Assembly (NCBI GenBank): GCA_022600535.1
Contig: JAHZKE010000053.1
Coordinates: 1 to 37,872 of the forward strand
Direction: 5' to 3'
DNA length: 37,872 nucleotides
DNA from: Pseudomonadota bacterium
GTDB lineage: Bacteria > Pseudomonadota > Gammaproteobacteria > Tethybacterales > Persebacteraceae
Shown: positions 26,060 to 34,348 of the stretch, in pieces
Layout: each line of letters opens with the position of its first letter
How positions within the stretch are numbered: position 1 is the stretch's first letter
Notes under the pieces: model-generated
The model's input: only the letters and a program-made list of their open reading frames with translations
Databases searched by the model: none
Told to the model about the DNA's origin: nothing
Position numbers and translations under genes: made by a program

Positions 26060-27381
26060 TGGGTATCTTTTTTGTGTGCTCTATTTTCTTTTGTGTCAAC
26101 TATTTTATTGTAATACCAATCGGCTAAAAATAAAAATGCGGGCTTTTTTCCGCCAAAATAAAAGGGTCTGGATTGTAACTGTGTTTTGGTAAAGGCAGTT
26201 TGTCCGCGCTCGTCTCCCAATGCTTGATGCGCTACTTTCATGCCGAGATAGGGTGCCATGACAACACCAGAACCGCTATACCCCATGGCATAATGCATGC
26301 CGTTTGTTACTCCTATATTGGGGAGATGGCTAAATGTATAGCCCGTGTTTCCTGTCCAACAGTAATCAATGGATAGGTCGGATAGTGATGGGAAAATGTC
26401 GGCAATACAAGTGTGTAATCGCTTGGCTGCTAACGTTAAATTAATAGGGCGTAATGATGCCCTTGCGCCCAATAATAACCGCGTCCCATCAGGGGTTAAC
26501 CGATAGTAGCAATGTTTGGCACGCGTTTCTACTACCATGCGTTGACGTGGGAATAATTGTTGCCAAAATTCAGGCGGACGAGGTGCTGTTACCGCAATAA
26601 AGCTAGGGAGCGGAAAAACTCGCTTGGCTAGCCACGAAAATTTTCCTTGTAAGTAGCCATTGGCAGTAATAATGACTTTCTTTGCCTGAATGTCTCCTTT
26701 ACTGGTGATTGCGGTAAAGCCATTGCCGTATTGATTAATGGCTTGTACAGGGGTTTGTGGGTGTAGGTTAACACCATGCTTTATGGCGAGTTGTACCAAT
26801 CCACTATGAAACTGCTGCGGGTGTAAGCCACCATGTTCAGGAAACAACAAACCACCAATATAAGATTGGGTGTTAATTTCTTCGCGTAAATCGGCTTGTT
26901 GCAATACTTTAACTTGTATATCGGTGTATTGTTTTAGTTCTTGGGCTAATCGTTGTTGGTTTTTAAAATGCGCGATTGTGCTCGCCCCTTGCACCCGCCC
27001 ACATAATTGTAGTTGGCAATTTATATGGTTATTGTTTATTAAGTTTTTGGTAAATTGGTAGGCGGTTTGTGCTTCTTGTAATAGCGATTGTGCTGTTTTT
27101 TCACCGTAAGTTTTGGCAACGACTGCATAAGGTAGTTTTGGATGCGCCCCAAACATTCCCGCATTACGCACGGATGCACCATTGGCGATTTGATCGGCAT
27201 CTACTACCGTAACGGCATGCCCTGCTTTGGCACAAACCAATGCGGCAGATAAGCCACTGTAGCCACCGCCTACAATTAATATATCGGTGGTTTTGTCTAA
27301 TGCGCTTGGTTTTATTGGTGAGGGCGGTGACTCTACCTGCCAATAAGAAGAGGAGGGACTGGTTGATAGGATGCTAGGCAT
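26056..27381 (-). CDS. PuuB-like FAD-dependent oxidoreductase (DAO family)
   Basis: 441-residue flavoprotein resembling gamma-glutamylputrescine oxidase PuuB: an early SYWQ segment, the dinucleotide motif DILIVGGGYSGLSAAL (33-48), GASVRNAG where most relatives have GASGRNGG, HPQQFHSGL, IDYCWTGNTGYTFSHLPNIG, and C-terminal YSGSGV for FAD. The family oxidises C-N bonds of amines or N-methylated amino acids. It starts only 11 bases after tdm and shares a GTGA overlap with the amidotransferase. A role in handling the dimethylamine or a glutamyl-amine formed downstream of Tdm is possible but unproved. A decayed copy of its 3' end lies at 23574-23778. Confidence 0.82.
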   Translation of the reverse strand: MPSILSTSPSSSYWQVESPPSPIKPSALDKTTDILIVGGGYSGLSAALVCAKAGHAVTVVDADQIANGASVRNAGMFGAHPKLPYAVVAKTYGEKTAQSLLQEAQTAYQFTKNLINNNHINCQLQLCGRVQGASTIAHFKNQQRLAQELKQYTDIQVKVLQQADLREEINTQSYIGGLLFPEHGGLHPQQFHSGLVQLAIKHGVNLHPQTPVQAINQYGNGFTAITSKGDIQAKKVIITANGYLQGKFSWLAKRVFPLPSFIAVTAPRPPEFWQQLFPRQRMVVETRAKHCYYRLTPDGTRLLLGARASLRPINLTLAAKRLHTCIADIFPSLSDLSIDYCWTGNTGYTFSHLPNIGVTNGMHYAMGYSGSGVVMAPYLGMKVAHQALGDERGQTAFTKTQLQSRPFYFGGKKPAFLFLADWYYNKIVDTKENRAHKKDTQ

Positions 27382-27392
27382 CTAACAAAGCG

Positions 27393-29765
27393 TTATGCGG
27401 TTGGTGGATAATTGCCTTTAACGCGTTCTTTCTTTGGGTCAAAGTGTGGGAATGCGGTAATGGTGGCACTTAGGCGTTTTTGCTGACCATCTAATTGCCC
27501 GACTTCAATGTTCGTGCCAATTTGAGCGTGGGCAACATCTACCCGTGCGAGGGCGATGGTTTTTCCAAGTATGGGGGATTTGGTGGCAGAGGTTATTTCG
27601 CCTACTTGTGCACGACCAACGCGAAGACAATCGCCGTTGGCTGGCACAATGCCGCTTTCAATGTTTAGCCCAACCAATTGCCGTTGTGGATGGGCTTTGC
27701 GTTCTTCTAATACGCTACGCCCGACAAAGTCATCGTTGGTGCTTTTTAGCGCAACAGTAAAACCAATGCCGGCTTCATACGGATTGGTTTGGTCGCAAAA
27801 TTCATAGCCGGCAAATATTAATCCGGCTTCTATGCGCAACATGTCTAATGCGGCTAATCCTAATGGGGCGATGCCGTAGGGCTCGCCAGCAGTCCATACG
27901 GCGTTAAAAAAGGTTTCGGCATCGTTGGGGTGGCAAAATAATTCATATCCTAATTCGCCGGAATATCCCGTGCGGCTCACAACGCAAGCGGGTCCGTTAA
28001 AATCATGTAAGCGCGCCACGGTAAAACGAAACCATGGGAGTTCTTCAATGGTTGCGCGTTGTGGGGGAGTCCATAAAAATTGTTTGAGGATTTCACGCGA
28101 GCGCGGCCCTTGTATTGCAATGTTACAGAGTTGGTCGGTAGCGTTACGTACCCATGCTTGATAGCCGCGCGCTTGCGCTTGTTCGCGTAGCCACAAGCCG
28201 CTGGTGTCGTTACCGCCAATCCAACGGTAGTTATTTTCGCCTAAGCGATAAATGGTGCCGTCGTCTATCATGCCGCCGTGTTCGTAACACATTGCGGTGT
28301 AGACGACTTGCCCGTCGCTTAATTTTTTAACATCGCGGGTGGCGCACCATTGCATTAATTCGCCGGCGTCTGGTCCTGTTATTTCATATTTGCGTAAGGG
28401 GGATAAATCCATTACTGCTGCCTGCTCACGACATGCCCAATACTCAGCAATCGCGCCTTTGTTGGTCATGGTTGTTGCTAACCAATAGCCGTTGTATTCG
28501 GCAAAGTCGCGCGTGTGGCGCGCAAAGCATTTATGAAAACCGGTTTCTTTTGTTTCTTGCATATCGTCCTCTGCTGTTTTTCGCCAAGCAATGGCGCGGT
28601 TAAAGTTTTCTTGTTGGCGGTAGACGCGTACTTGTATGTCGGTCGGGTTCCAACCATTTGCCGGGTCAATGTCGCACGGGCAAGCGGTAGAAACGCAAAT
28701 GAGATCGGTTAATGCGCGCAATAAAACATAATCCCCCGGGCGTGACCAAGGGTCGTCCATGCCAATGGCGTGAGTATCATCTAACAGGGTGTTGAAGAAA
28801 AAATTGATTGCCGCCCATCCCCCGCGCGGGCGAACATTAAATTGTTCTAAATCGGCATTAATGTTATCGGTGCAATTAACGTGCCCGAGGTAGCCCATGT
28901 CTTCATAATAACGTGCGGTGCAAGCGGAGCCAAAGGTATCGTGTCTGCCGCAGGTGTCTTGCACAATTTCTATTAAGGGTTCGTGATCGGTACTAAAATA
29001 TTTTGCAAAAATCCCCGGTTGCGGATATAAAGTGCCCGTCAGAGAGCGCGTTGCGGCAACATCTATCTCGCGTTCTATCCCCTTATCTAATGCGCGTAAC
29101 GAGAGTGCTTGAAAATCCGAACACTCGCGCCCTTGCACGTCTTGTATTTGTATGTATTGCCCAGCTGCAACTTGATATGCTTTTGCTGCTCCGGGGAGTA
29201 GATTGAAATCTTGCACAGGGTCGGCTAAGGGAGCGGGGGGGTTTAATTTTTCACTCGCGGCAAGGGCGGCGGCGCGGCGGATATACAACACGATGTCGGT
29301 TAAGGTTTCCTGCGTATCGGGTTGCATGGCGCTACCTAATGCACAAACAATTAGTAAGCCGTCGTTTGCTGCGGTTAAGGTTTGGCTCTCCCCCGCTTGC
29401 GAACCTTCGGCAAATAAACGAATCACATCGGCGCGGGCAAGGTCAAAACCGCCGCTTGCTAATGCCGCCAATACTTTCTGCCCGCTGCGGCTATTGGCTA
29501 ATACATTTTGTATTGCGCTTGCTGTGCGCCCGCCGCGGGTGCCCAACATTGCGGCATCCGACAAACCGTTGGGGGCAAAAAATATTAATTCGGCGGGTTG
29601 CAGTCCTTCGCGGTCAACGATTGTTATTTCATCGCCGTTGTGGATTTCTACCGCTCGCGAACCGCCGCCGCTAATCGGATAGCGTTCTACTCCCGCCGGC
29701 AATACGGGCAACCCCGGCGTAACGACCCCGCGTTGTTGGTAAGGGGTGGCAAATACATCAGACAT
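27393..29765 (-). CDS. tdm: trimethylamine N-oxide demethylase (DUF1989-GcvT fusion)
   Basis: 790-residue cytoplasmic enzyme with the length and architecture of Tdm: N-terminal DUF1989 region (two passes over about 20-400) and a C-terminal GcvT/folate-binding region (about 420-780). Three cysteines, in CTARYYED, VNCTDN and STACPC, are spaced 16 and 64 residues apart, the spacing I recall for the zinc cysteines of Methylocella silvestris Tdm. Folate-side motifs include SRTGYSGELGYELF and LRIEAGLIF. The reaction is TMAO to dimethylamine plus formaldehyde. It lies 21 bases behind the double-permease gene of a glycine-betaine-type ABC importer whose binding protein looks like TmoX, which supports TMAO as substrate. 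Confidence 0.85.
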   Translation of the reverse strand: MSDVFATPYQQRGVVTPGLPVLPAGVERYPISGGGSRAVEIHNGDEITIVDREGLQPAELIFFAPNGLSDAAMLGTRGGRTASAIQNVLANSRSGQKVLAALASGGFDLARADVIRLFAEGSQAGESQTLTAANDGLLIVCALGSAMQPDTQETLTDIVLYIRRAAALAASEKLNPPAPLADPVQDFNLLPGAAKAYQVAAGQYIQIQDVQGRECSDFQALSLRALDKGIEREIDVAATRSLTGTLYPQPGIFAKYFSTDHEPLIEIVQDTCGRHDTFGSACTARYYEDMGYLGHVNCTDNINADLEQFNVRPRGGWAAINFFFNTLLDDTHAIGMDDPWSRPGDYVLLRALTDLICVSTACPCDIDPANGWNPTDIQVRVYRQQENFNRAIAWRKTAEDDMQETKETGFHKCFARHTRDFAEYNGYWLATTMTNKGAIAEYWACREQAAVMDLSPLRKYEITGPDAGELMQWCATRDVKKLSDGQVVYTAMCYEHGGMIDDGTIYRLGENNYRWIGGNDTSGLWLREQAQARGYQAWVRNATDQLCNIAIQGPRSREILKQFLWTPPQRATIEELPWFRFTVARLHDFNGPACVVSRTGYSGELGYELFCHPNDAETFFNAVWTAGEPYGIAPLGLAALDMLRIEAGLIFAGYEFCDQTNPYEAGIGFTVALKSTNDDFVGRSVLEERKAHPQRQLVGLNIESGIVPANGDCLRVGRAQVGEITSATKSPILGKTIALARVDVAHAQIGTNIEVGQLDGQQKRLSATITAFPHFDPKKERVKGNYPPTA

Positions 29766-29786
29766 TGTTTTTATTCTAACGTTAAT

Positions 29787-31847
29787 TTAAGCCAAGCCCA
29801 AAATTGCGCGGCGTTTTTTCGCCCATGTTTGAATTAAATGGTCTACTGCCAAGCCGATAAAAGCAACGCACAAACCCAAAATTAACCCGTTGCCGATTCC
29901 GTTTTTGTCGGATAATGCTTTTAATATTAATTGCCCTAAGTCATCGGTGCCAATCATCGCGCCGATAATCACCATAAACAACGCGAAAATAACGGTTTGA
30001 TTAAATCCTAACATGATGTGCGGAAATGCCAACGGTAATTCAATCTTTAACCATCTTTGCAGTTTGGTCACGCCCGACATGGTGCCGGCATCCTGCAGGG
30101 AGGGCGGCACATTGCGTAGCCCTTCAACAGTGTAGCGGGTGGCGGGAATGGTGGCATAAACAATGACGGCGATAATCACCGAGGTATCGGTAACGCCAAA
30201 CAACATAATGACTGGTATCAGATAAATAAACGAGGGAAAGGTTTGGAAGGTGTCGCAAATTAATAAAACGGTGCGGCTGGCGCGTTCGTTTTGTGCTGCC
30301 AACGAACCGACGACAACCCCGATGATGACGGAAATAATGACAGAAAAAGAAGCGATGTAAGCGGTGATCAGCGCCCGATCCCACCACTCGGTGAGGGCAA
30401 TAAATAACAAAAATGCGCCGACCACTAAGGCAGAGCGAATGCCGCCAATGAGATAACCGACCCCCATCGCCAATACAAATGTTGCCGCAACGGGCATACC
30501 GAGGTATGCTTCTTTCATCGGGATGAGTACATTAACAATTAATCCTTTATTAAAAACTTGCAATCCTTGGTGCCAGTTATCTACCATCCAATCTACACCG
30601 GCTTGCCAAAAGTTTTCAGTGGTAATGCCTTTGTTGTGTTCAATCAGATAAAAATAATTAACGCCGTCTTTAAAAATAAAACTGCCGATATAAGCCAAGA
30701 GCGAACCCGCAATTAACGCCCCACCGATTAATAAAGAATATTTATAACGTTGCATAAAATTAGAATTGGCAAAATAATCAATCGGCTTGTGCGCCCATGC
30801 CAATGATAATTTATCTAACACGACGGCAATCAATACAATACAAATGCCTAACTCTAATGCTTGCCCGATGCGCAACTGATTGAGTGCGAGCAGCAGGTTA
30901 TACCCTAACCCTTTTGCACCGATAAAGGAAGCAATCACTGCCATTGCCAAACATTGCATGATGACTTGATTAACGCCGATTAAAATATCGCGCCGTGCGG
31001 TCGGCAACAGTACTTTAAATAATAATTGAAAATTATTACAACCGCTCATCATGCCGGCTTCGCCCACTTCTGGTGGTACGCGTTTAATTCCTAACAATGT
31101 TAAGCGCACCATTGGCGGCGTAGCAAAAATAATGGTGGCGATTGCACCGGCGTGGTCGCCGACGCCAAACAATACGGTTACCGGCACCAGATAAGAAAAA
31201 TGCGGCATGGTTTGCGCCACGTTCAACAGCGGAGTAAGGGCAACTTCTACCGCCCGTTTACGATATGCCCAAACGCCTAATGCTAAACCCAACAAAACCG
31301 ATACGGGAGCGGCAATCAATACAAATGACAAGGTTTCCATAGAGGGCACCCACTGCCCGAAAACTGCAATATAAATAACGGCGAAGGCGACTAATGTTGC
31401 TAACCCTTTGCCTTTAAGGGCATATCCTAAAATCACCGCGGCGGCGGCAACGACTGTCCACGGTAATGCCGGCCAATACGCCCATTTATTATCGCGGACA
31501 AAATCCCAACTGGTGAAGGCGACAATTGTTTTTTTACCGCCTAAAAATATTTCGCGAATTAAGTCAATGCAAAATAGCAACGCGCCGGAAAAGCTTCGCG
31601 TTACTTCTTTTAATAGCGGCGATTTTTCATACTCTTCAATATCGGGGTCGTAGATATCAATCGGCAACCATTGAAACATTAAAAACTCTACCGCTTGATT
31701 CAACAATATCGGCGCACTTGCCAATAACGGCGGTAAGCGCCAGAGGATATTCCCTTCTGTTGGTGTTACCGTGAAATACAAGAGAAAAAACACGGCTAAC
31801 AGCAGCATGAACTGCGTTAGTTTCGGCATGTTTTTAAATAGTAACAT
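29787..31847 (-). CDS. TMAO/quaternary-amine ABC transporter, fused double permease
   Basis: 686-residue membrane protein made of two ProW/OpuAB-type permease domains in one chain. Each has the EAA loop that docks the ATPase: EAGMMSGCNNFQ...LPTARRDI in the first half (about 245-275) and DAGTMSGVTKLQ...LPLAFPHI in the second (about 590-620). Hydrophobic helices fill both halves, with an additional N-terminal helix (LLLAVFFLLYFTV) and a soluble linker around 400-440. Fused permeases occur in TMAO transporters; it corresponds to one of TmoV or TmoW, but I am not sure which letter names the permease. It sits between the ATPase gene (36 bases) and tdm (21 bases). Confidence 0.85.
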   Translation of the reverse strand: MLLFKNMPKLTQFMLLLAVFFLLYFTVTPTEGNILWRLPPLLASAPILLNQAVEFLMFQWLPIDIYDPDIEEYEKSPLLKEVTRSFSGALLFCIDLIREIFLGGKKTIVAFTSWDFVRDNKWAYWPALPWTVVAAAAVILGYALKGKGLATLVAFAVIYIAVFGQWVPSMETLSFVLIAAPVSVLLGLALGVWAYRKRAVEVALTPLLNVAQTMPHFSYLVPVTVLFGVGDHAGAIATIIFATPPMVRLTLLGIKRVPPEVGEAGMMSGCNNFQLLFKVLLPTARRDILIGVNQVIMQCLAMAVIASFIGAKGLGYNLLLALNQLRIGQALELGICIVLIAVVLDKLSLAWAHKPIDYFANSNFMQRYKYSLLIGGALIAGSLLAYIGSFIFKDGVNYFYLIEHNKGITTENFWQAGVDWMVDNWHQGLQVFNKGLIVNVLIPMKEAYLGMPVAATFVLAMGVGYLIGGIRSALVVGAFLLFIALTEWWDRALITAYIASFSVIISVIIGVVVGSLAAQNERASRTVLLICDTFQTFPSFIYLIPVIMLFGVTDTSVIIAVIVYATIPATRYTVEGLRNVPPSLQDAGTMSGVTKLQRWLKIELPLAFPHIMLGFNQTVIFALFMVIIGAMIGTDDLGQLILKALSDKNGIGNGLILGLCVAFIGLAVDHLIQTWAKKRRAILGLA

Positions 31848-31883
31848 CGGAAAAATTAAGGAACGTTAGGTCGCATTATGCAG

Positions 31884-32954
31884 TTAAGCACTGGCTGCTG
31901 CCGTGTTATCCCTACCAAATAAAATATGAATAATTGTTTTGCTTCTTAACACCCCGACAATTTGATTGTTATCATCCACCACGGCAACGGGATTGACTTC
32001 GTTTAACACGGCTTCGGCAACTTCTTCTATAATCGTCGCTTGCGGCACGCGCAAGTCGCTCATCTGTGTAACGCCTTGCTGCGTTTCCATAACGTTTGCG
32101 CAAGTGAGTACTTTTTCGCGTGGAACTTCACGGGTAAATTTTTCAATGTATTCGGTTGCCGGATTTAAAATAATGTTTGCCGGAATATCAATTTGTTCAA
32201 TCACTCCGTCTTTCATAATTGCAATTCTATCTGCCAAACGCAATGCTTCGTCAAAATCGTGCGTAACAAATAAAATGGTTTTTCCTAACACGCCTTGCAG
32301 GCGTAAAAATTCGTCTTGCATTTCTTTGCGAATTAACGGATCCAGCGCAGAAAAGGGTTCATCTAAAAACCAAATGTCGGGTTCTACCGCTAAAGAGCGG
32401 GCAATACCAACGCGCTGTTGCTGCCCGCCGGACAGCTGGCGGGGGAAATAATGCTCGCGCCCTTGCAAACTGACTAATTCAATCATCGTTAATGCGCGTT
32501 GAATGCTATCGGCGGTACTCATGCCTTTAATTTGTAAGGGAAAGGCGATATTTTCTAATACGGTTTTGTGCGGTAATAGAGCAAAGCTTTGAAACACCAT
32601 GCCCATTTTGCTACGGCGCAATTCAATCAATTCTTTATTTGTCATCGCTAACAAATCTTTACCATCAATAAAAATGTTACCTGCTGTTGGTTCGGTTAAG
32701 CGTGAAATACAACGTAGCAAGGTAGATTTTCCCGAACCGGATAACCCCATGACAATTAAAATTTCACCGCGATAAACGTTAAAAGTCGCATTATTAACGC
32801 CGATAATACAACCCGCTTCTTGCAGTGCGGCAATGTTTATTTTATCCGCAGCGTTTCGCCCGACCGACCCTGCACTATCGCCAAAAATTTTATAAACCCC
32901 ATCACATTGAATAACGGGTTGCGCGTTGGCTGGAAAAGTAGAGGAATCTGCCAT
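31884..32954 (-). CDS. TMAO/quaternary-amine ABC transporter, ATP-binding protein
   Basis: 356-residue ABC ATPase of the ProV/OpuAA type. Walker A GLSGSGKSTLL, signature LSGGQQQRVGIARSL, Walker B IWFLDEPFSALD and switch histidine FVTHDFDEAL are all intact. The C-terminal 80 residues look like a CBS-type regulatory region (VVDDNNQIVGVLRSK), as used by osmotic-type importers for ionic or nucleotide control. An approximately 35-residue N-terminal addition (DSAGSVGRNAADKI) precedes the Walker A region, unlike short ProV. It is the second gene of the TmoX-like operon, separated from the binding-protein gene by a 157-base region with a strong hairpin. Confidence 0.88.
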   Translation of the reverse strand: MADSSTFPANAQPVIQCDGVYKIFGDSAGSVGRNAADKINIAALQEAGCIIGVNNATFNVYRGEILIVMGLSGSGKSTLLRCISRLTEPTAGNIFIDGKDLLAMTNKELIELRRSKMGMVFQSFALLPHKTVLENIAFPLQIKGMSTADSIQRALTMIELVSLQGREHYFPRQLSGGQQQRVGIARSLAVEPDIWFLDEPFSALDPLIRKEMQDEFLRLQGVLGKTILFVTHDFDEALRLADRIAIMKDGVIEQIDIPANIILNPATEYIEKFTREVPREKVLTCANVMETQQGVTQMSDLRVPQATIIEEVAEAVLNEVNPVAVVDDNNQIVGVLRSKTIIHILFGRDNTAAASA

Positions 32955-33060
32955 AGTTTTAATTACGTTTATTTATATCTTTTCACAATAGCACAAAGAC
33001 GAACAAGTGTTCGCCTTCGGTGTGCGTATTGATTTTTCCCCTGGGGAAAGAATACAAAAT

Positions 33061-33100
33061 GCCTGCACTTCCTCACCCGATGGAGTGAGGAAGTGCAGGC
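33061..33100 (-). terminator. 16-bp stem-loop between binding-protein and ATPase genes
   Basis: A perfect 16-base inverted repeat (gcctgcacttcctcac and its complement) around an 8-base loop ccgatgga, 11 bases after the tmoX-like stop codon. On the minus strand it is followed by ATTTTGTATTC, only moderately T-rich. It is best read as a partial terminator or mRNA-stabilising hairpin that keeps binding-protein mRNA in excess over the membrane components. Confidence 0.7.
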
Positions 33101-33111
33101 ATTGAAAGGAA

Positions 33112-34044
33112 TTATTCGGTGAACGGTTTCCAAACTTCTTCGTTACTTGCAAGCCATGCTTTCGCTGCATCCTGATGACTCATTTTGTCTATATCAACCA
33201 ATGATGCCATATCCCCGATGTTTTTTGTGCTAAAGGACAATTTAGAAAATGTCTTGTAAGCACTGGGATGTGTTTTGGGGAACTTATAGTTTGCTGCTTT
33301 TTTCAACCAACCTTTAGGAGAACCGCAACTTCCATCGCCACCGTCTACTTTACGGCAACCGTCAAAGAAAGGAGGAAACTCAATAAAGACAAACCCTTCG
33401 GCATCGGTAAAGTTAGGTGTCCAGTTAAAAGTGATGATCCCGCGACCTTCTTTTTTAGCGGATTCTAACTCTGCCCAAAGTGCATCTGCACCGCCGGCAA
33501 ACTTCACGACATATTTATCGCCAAGCCCTAACGCTTCAATACGATCCGGCATTAAATCGCCGTGCCAGCTTTGCGGCCCTTCTAACCAACGCCCTTTACC
33601 GCCGGAATCGGCAGTGGCAAAAACTTCGTGGCAATCTTTAAGTGCTTCCCAGTTGGGGAGCCCGGGGCACAAGTTGTCGTCAATCACGTATTGCGGAACG
33701 CCCATTTCTTCTAACGTTTCTGCTTCGTGCGTGCCGGCATCAATCACACCACCTTTTTCCATCGCATTGTAAAATGACTTACCAAATGTGGATTGCCAAA
33801 CTTCATGCGAAATGGTTATATCGTCATTGCGAATTGCTTCGTAGACGGCTTGTGAATCTGCTGGAACATATTCAACATTGTTGCCCATTTTTTCAAAAAT
33901 TCCACCAATGACATAAGCCATCACCACTTGGCTAGACCAGTTATGGGTAGGAATTACAATGGGTTCGCTACTGTCGGCGGCAATTGCCGAAAAGGGAGCA
34001 CTCGCGAGTGCTGCGGCGCATAACATTGTGATAAGTTTTTTCAT
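33112..34044 (-). CDS. tmoX: TmoX-like TMAO/glycine-betaine-type periplasmic binding protein
   Basis: 310-residue periplasmic binding protein of the OpuAC/ProX family with a clear signal peptide (MKKLITMLCAAALASAPFSAIA, cleaved before ADSSE). Tryptophans in THNWSSQ, EVWQST, QSWHGD and FNWTPNF could build the aromatic cage that holds a trimethylammonium or N-oxide group in this family. As first gene of the operon that ends in tdm it most likely delivers TMAO; glycine betaine, choline or carnitine are alternatives. Four cysteines (NLCPG, KDCHEV, DGCRK, GSCGS) could form two disulfides. AAGGAGA lies before the ATG. Confidence 0.8.
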   Translation of the reverse strand: MKKLITMLCAAALASAPFSAIAADSSEPIVIPTHNWSSQVVMAYVIGGIFEKMGNNVEYVPADSQAVYEAIRNDDITISHEVWQSTFGKSFYNAMEKGGVIDAGTHEAETLEEMGVPQYVIDDNLCPGLPNWEALKDCHEVFATADSGGKGRWLEGPQSWHGDLMPDRIEALGLGDKYVVKFAGGADALWAELESAKKEGRGIITFNWTPNFTDAEGFVFIEFPPFFDGCRKVDGGDGSCGSPKGWLKKAANYKFPKTHPSAYKTFSKLSFSTKNIGDMASLVDIDKMSHQDAAKAWLASNEEVWKPFTE

Positions 34045-34081
34045 TTTAGGTCTCTCCTTAAATTAATTGTGATTATTTTAT

Positions 34082-34111
34082 AATATAGCACATTTACGAT
34101 AAATATGTCAA
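34082..34111 (-). promoter_or_regulatory. strong promoter of the tmoX-tdm operon
   Basis: On the minus strand a perfect -35 TTGACA, an 18-base spacer and TATATT with TGC directly before it (extended -10). It lies about 40 bases upstream of the tmoX ATG and is the best promoter match seen in the window. Confidence 0.7.
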
Positions 34112-34184
34112 TTTTTAGCACCTATTCGGCAAAGGATGAACGCTTGCGTCTTGTGAATGTAAAAGCAAATTCGCCTTTTAAATC

Positions 34185-34197
34185 CCACCCCTCCGAT
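34185..34197. repeat. left half of the REP-like element
   Basis: ccacccctccgat, identical to 3558-3570, but here the right half is replaced by unrelated AT-rich sequence. It lies in the 304-base divergent region between tmoX and the peptide-transporter genes; that region otherwise holds promoters only and no gene. Confidence 0.4.
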
Positions 34198-34260
34198 AGT
34201 GTTGAGTATTTGATTTGTTGCGGCTTGATAATAGTAACAATAAGTTAAAAATTAAGGGGG

Positions 34261-34271
34261 TGTGCTAAAAT
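34261..34271 (+). promoter_or_regulatory. possible extended -10 for the peptide ABC operon
   Basis: TGTGCTAAAAT, the same TGTGCTA core as the amt and tmoX promoters, about 78 bases before the start codon. A second possible site is TTGTTC, 17 bases, ATATAG nearer the gene. Neither is strong. Confidence 0.3.
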
Positions 34272-34348
34272 CAAAATCAAGTTTTGTTCTTTACTAAAAT
34301 AAAAACATATAGAACAAATATTTTTACCACATAAAAAAAGGAAAAGCT

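Noticed and set aside
29203-29682. 159-residue plus-strand ORF opposite tdm
   Set aside because: Antisense shadow; Ala/Ser-rich with no motif and no ribosome site.
31966-32451. 161-residue plus-strand ORF opposite the ABC ATPase
   Set aside because: Antisense of a gene with all ABC motifs intact; Cys/Ser-rich nonsense composition.
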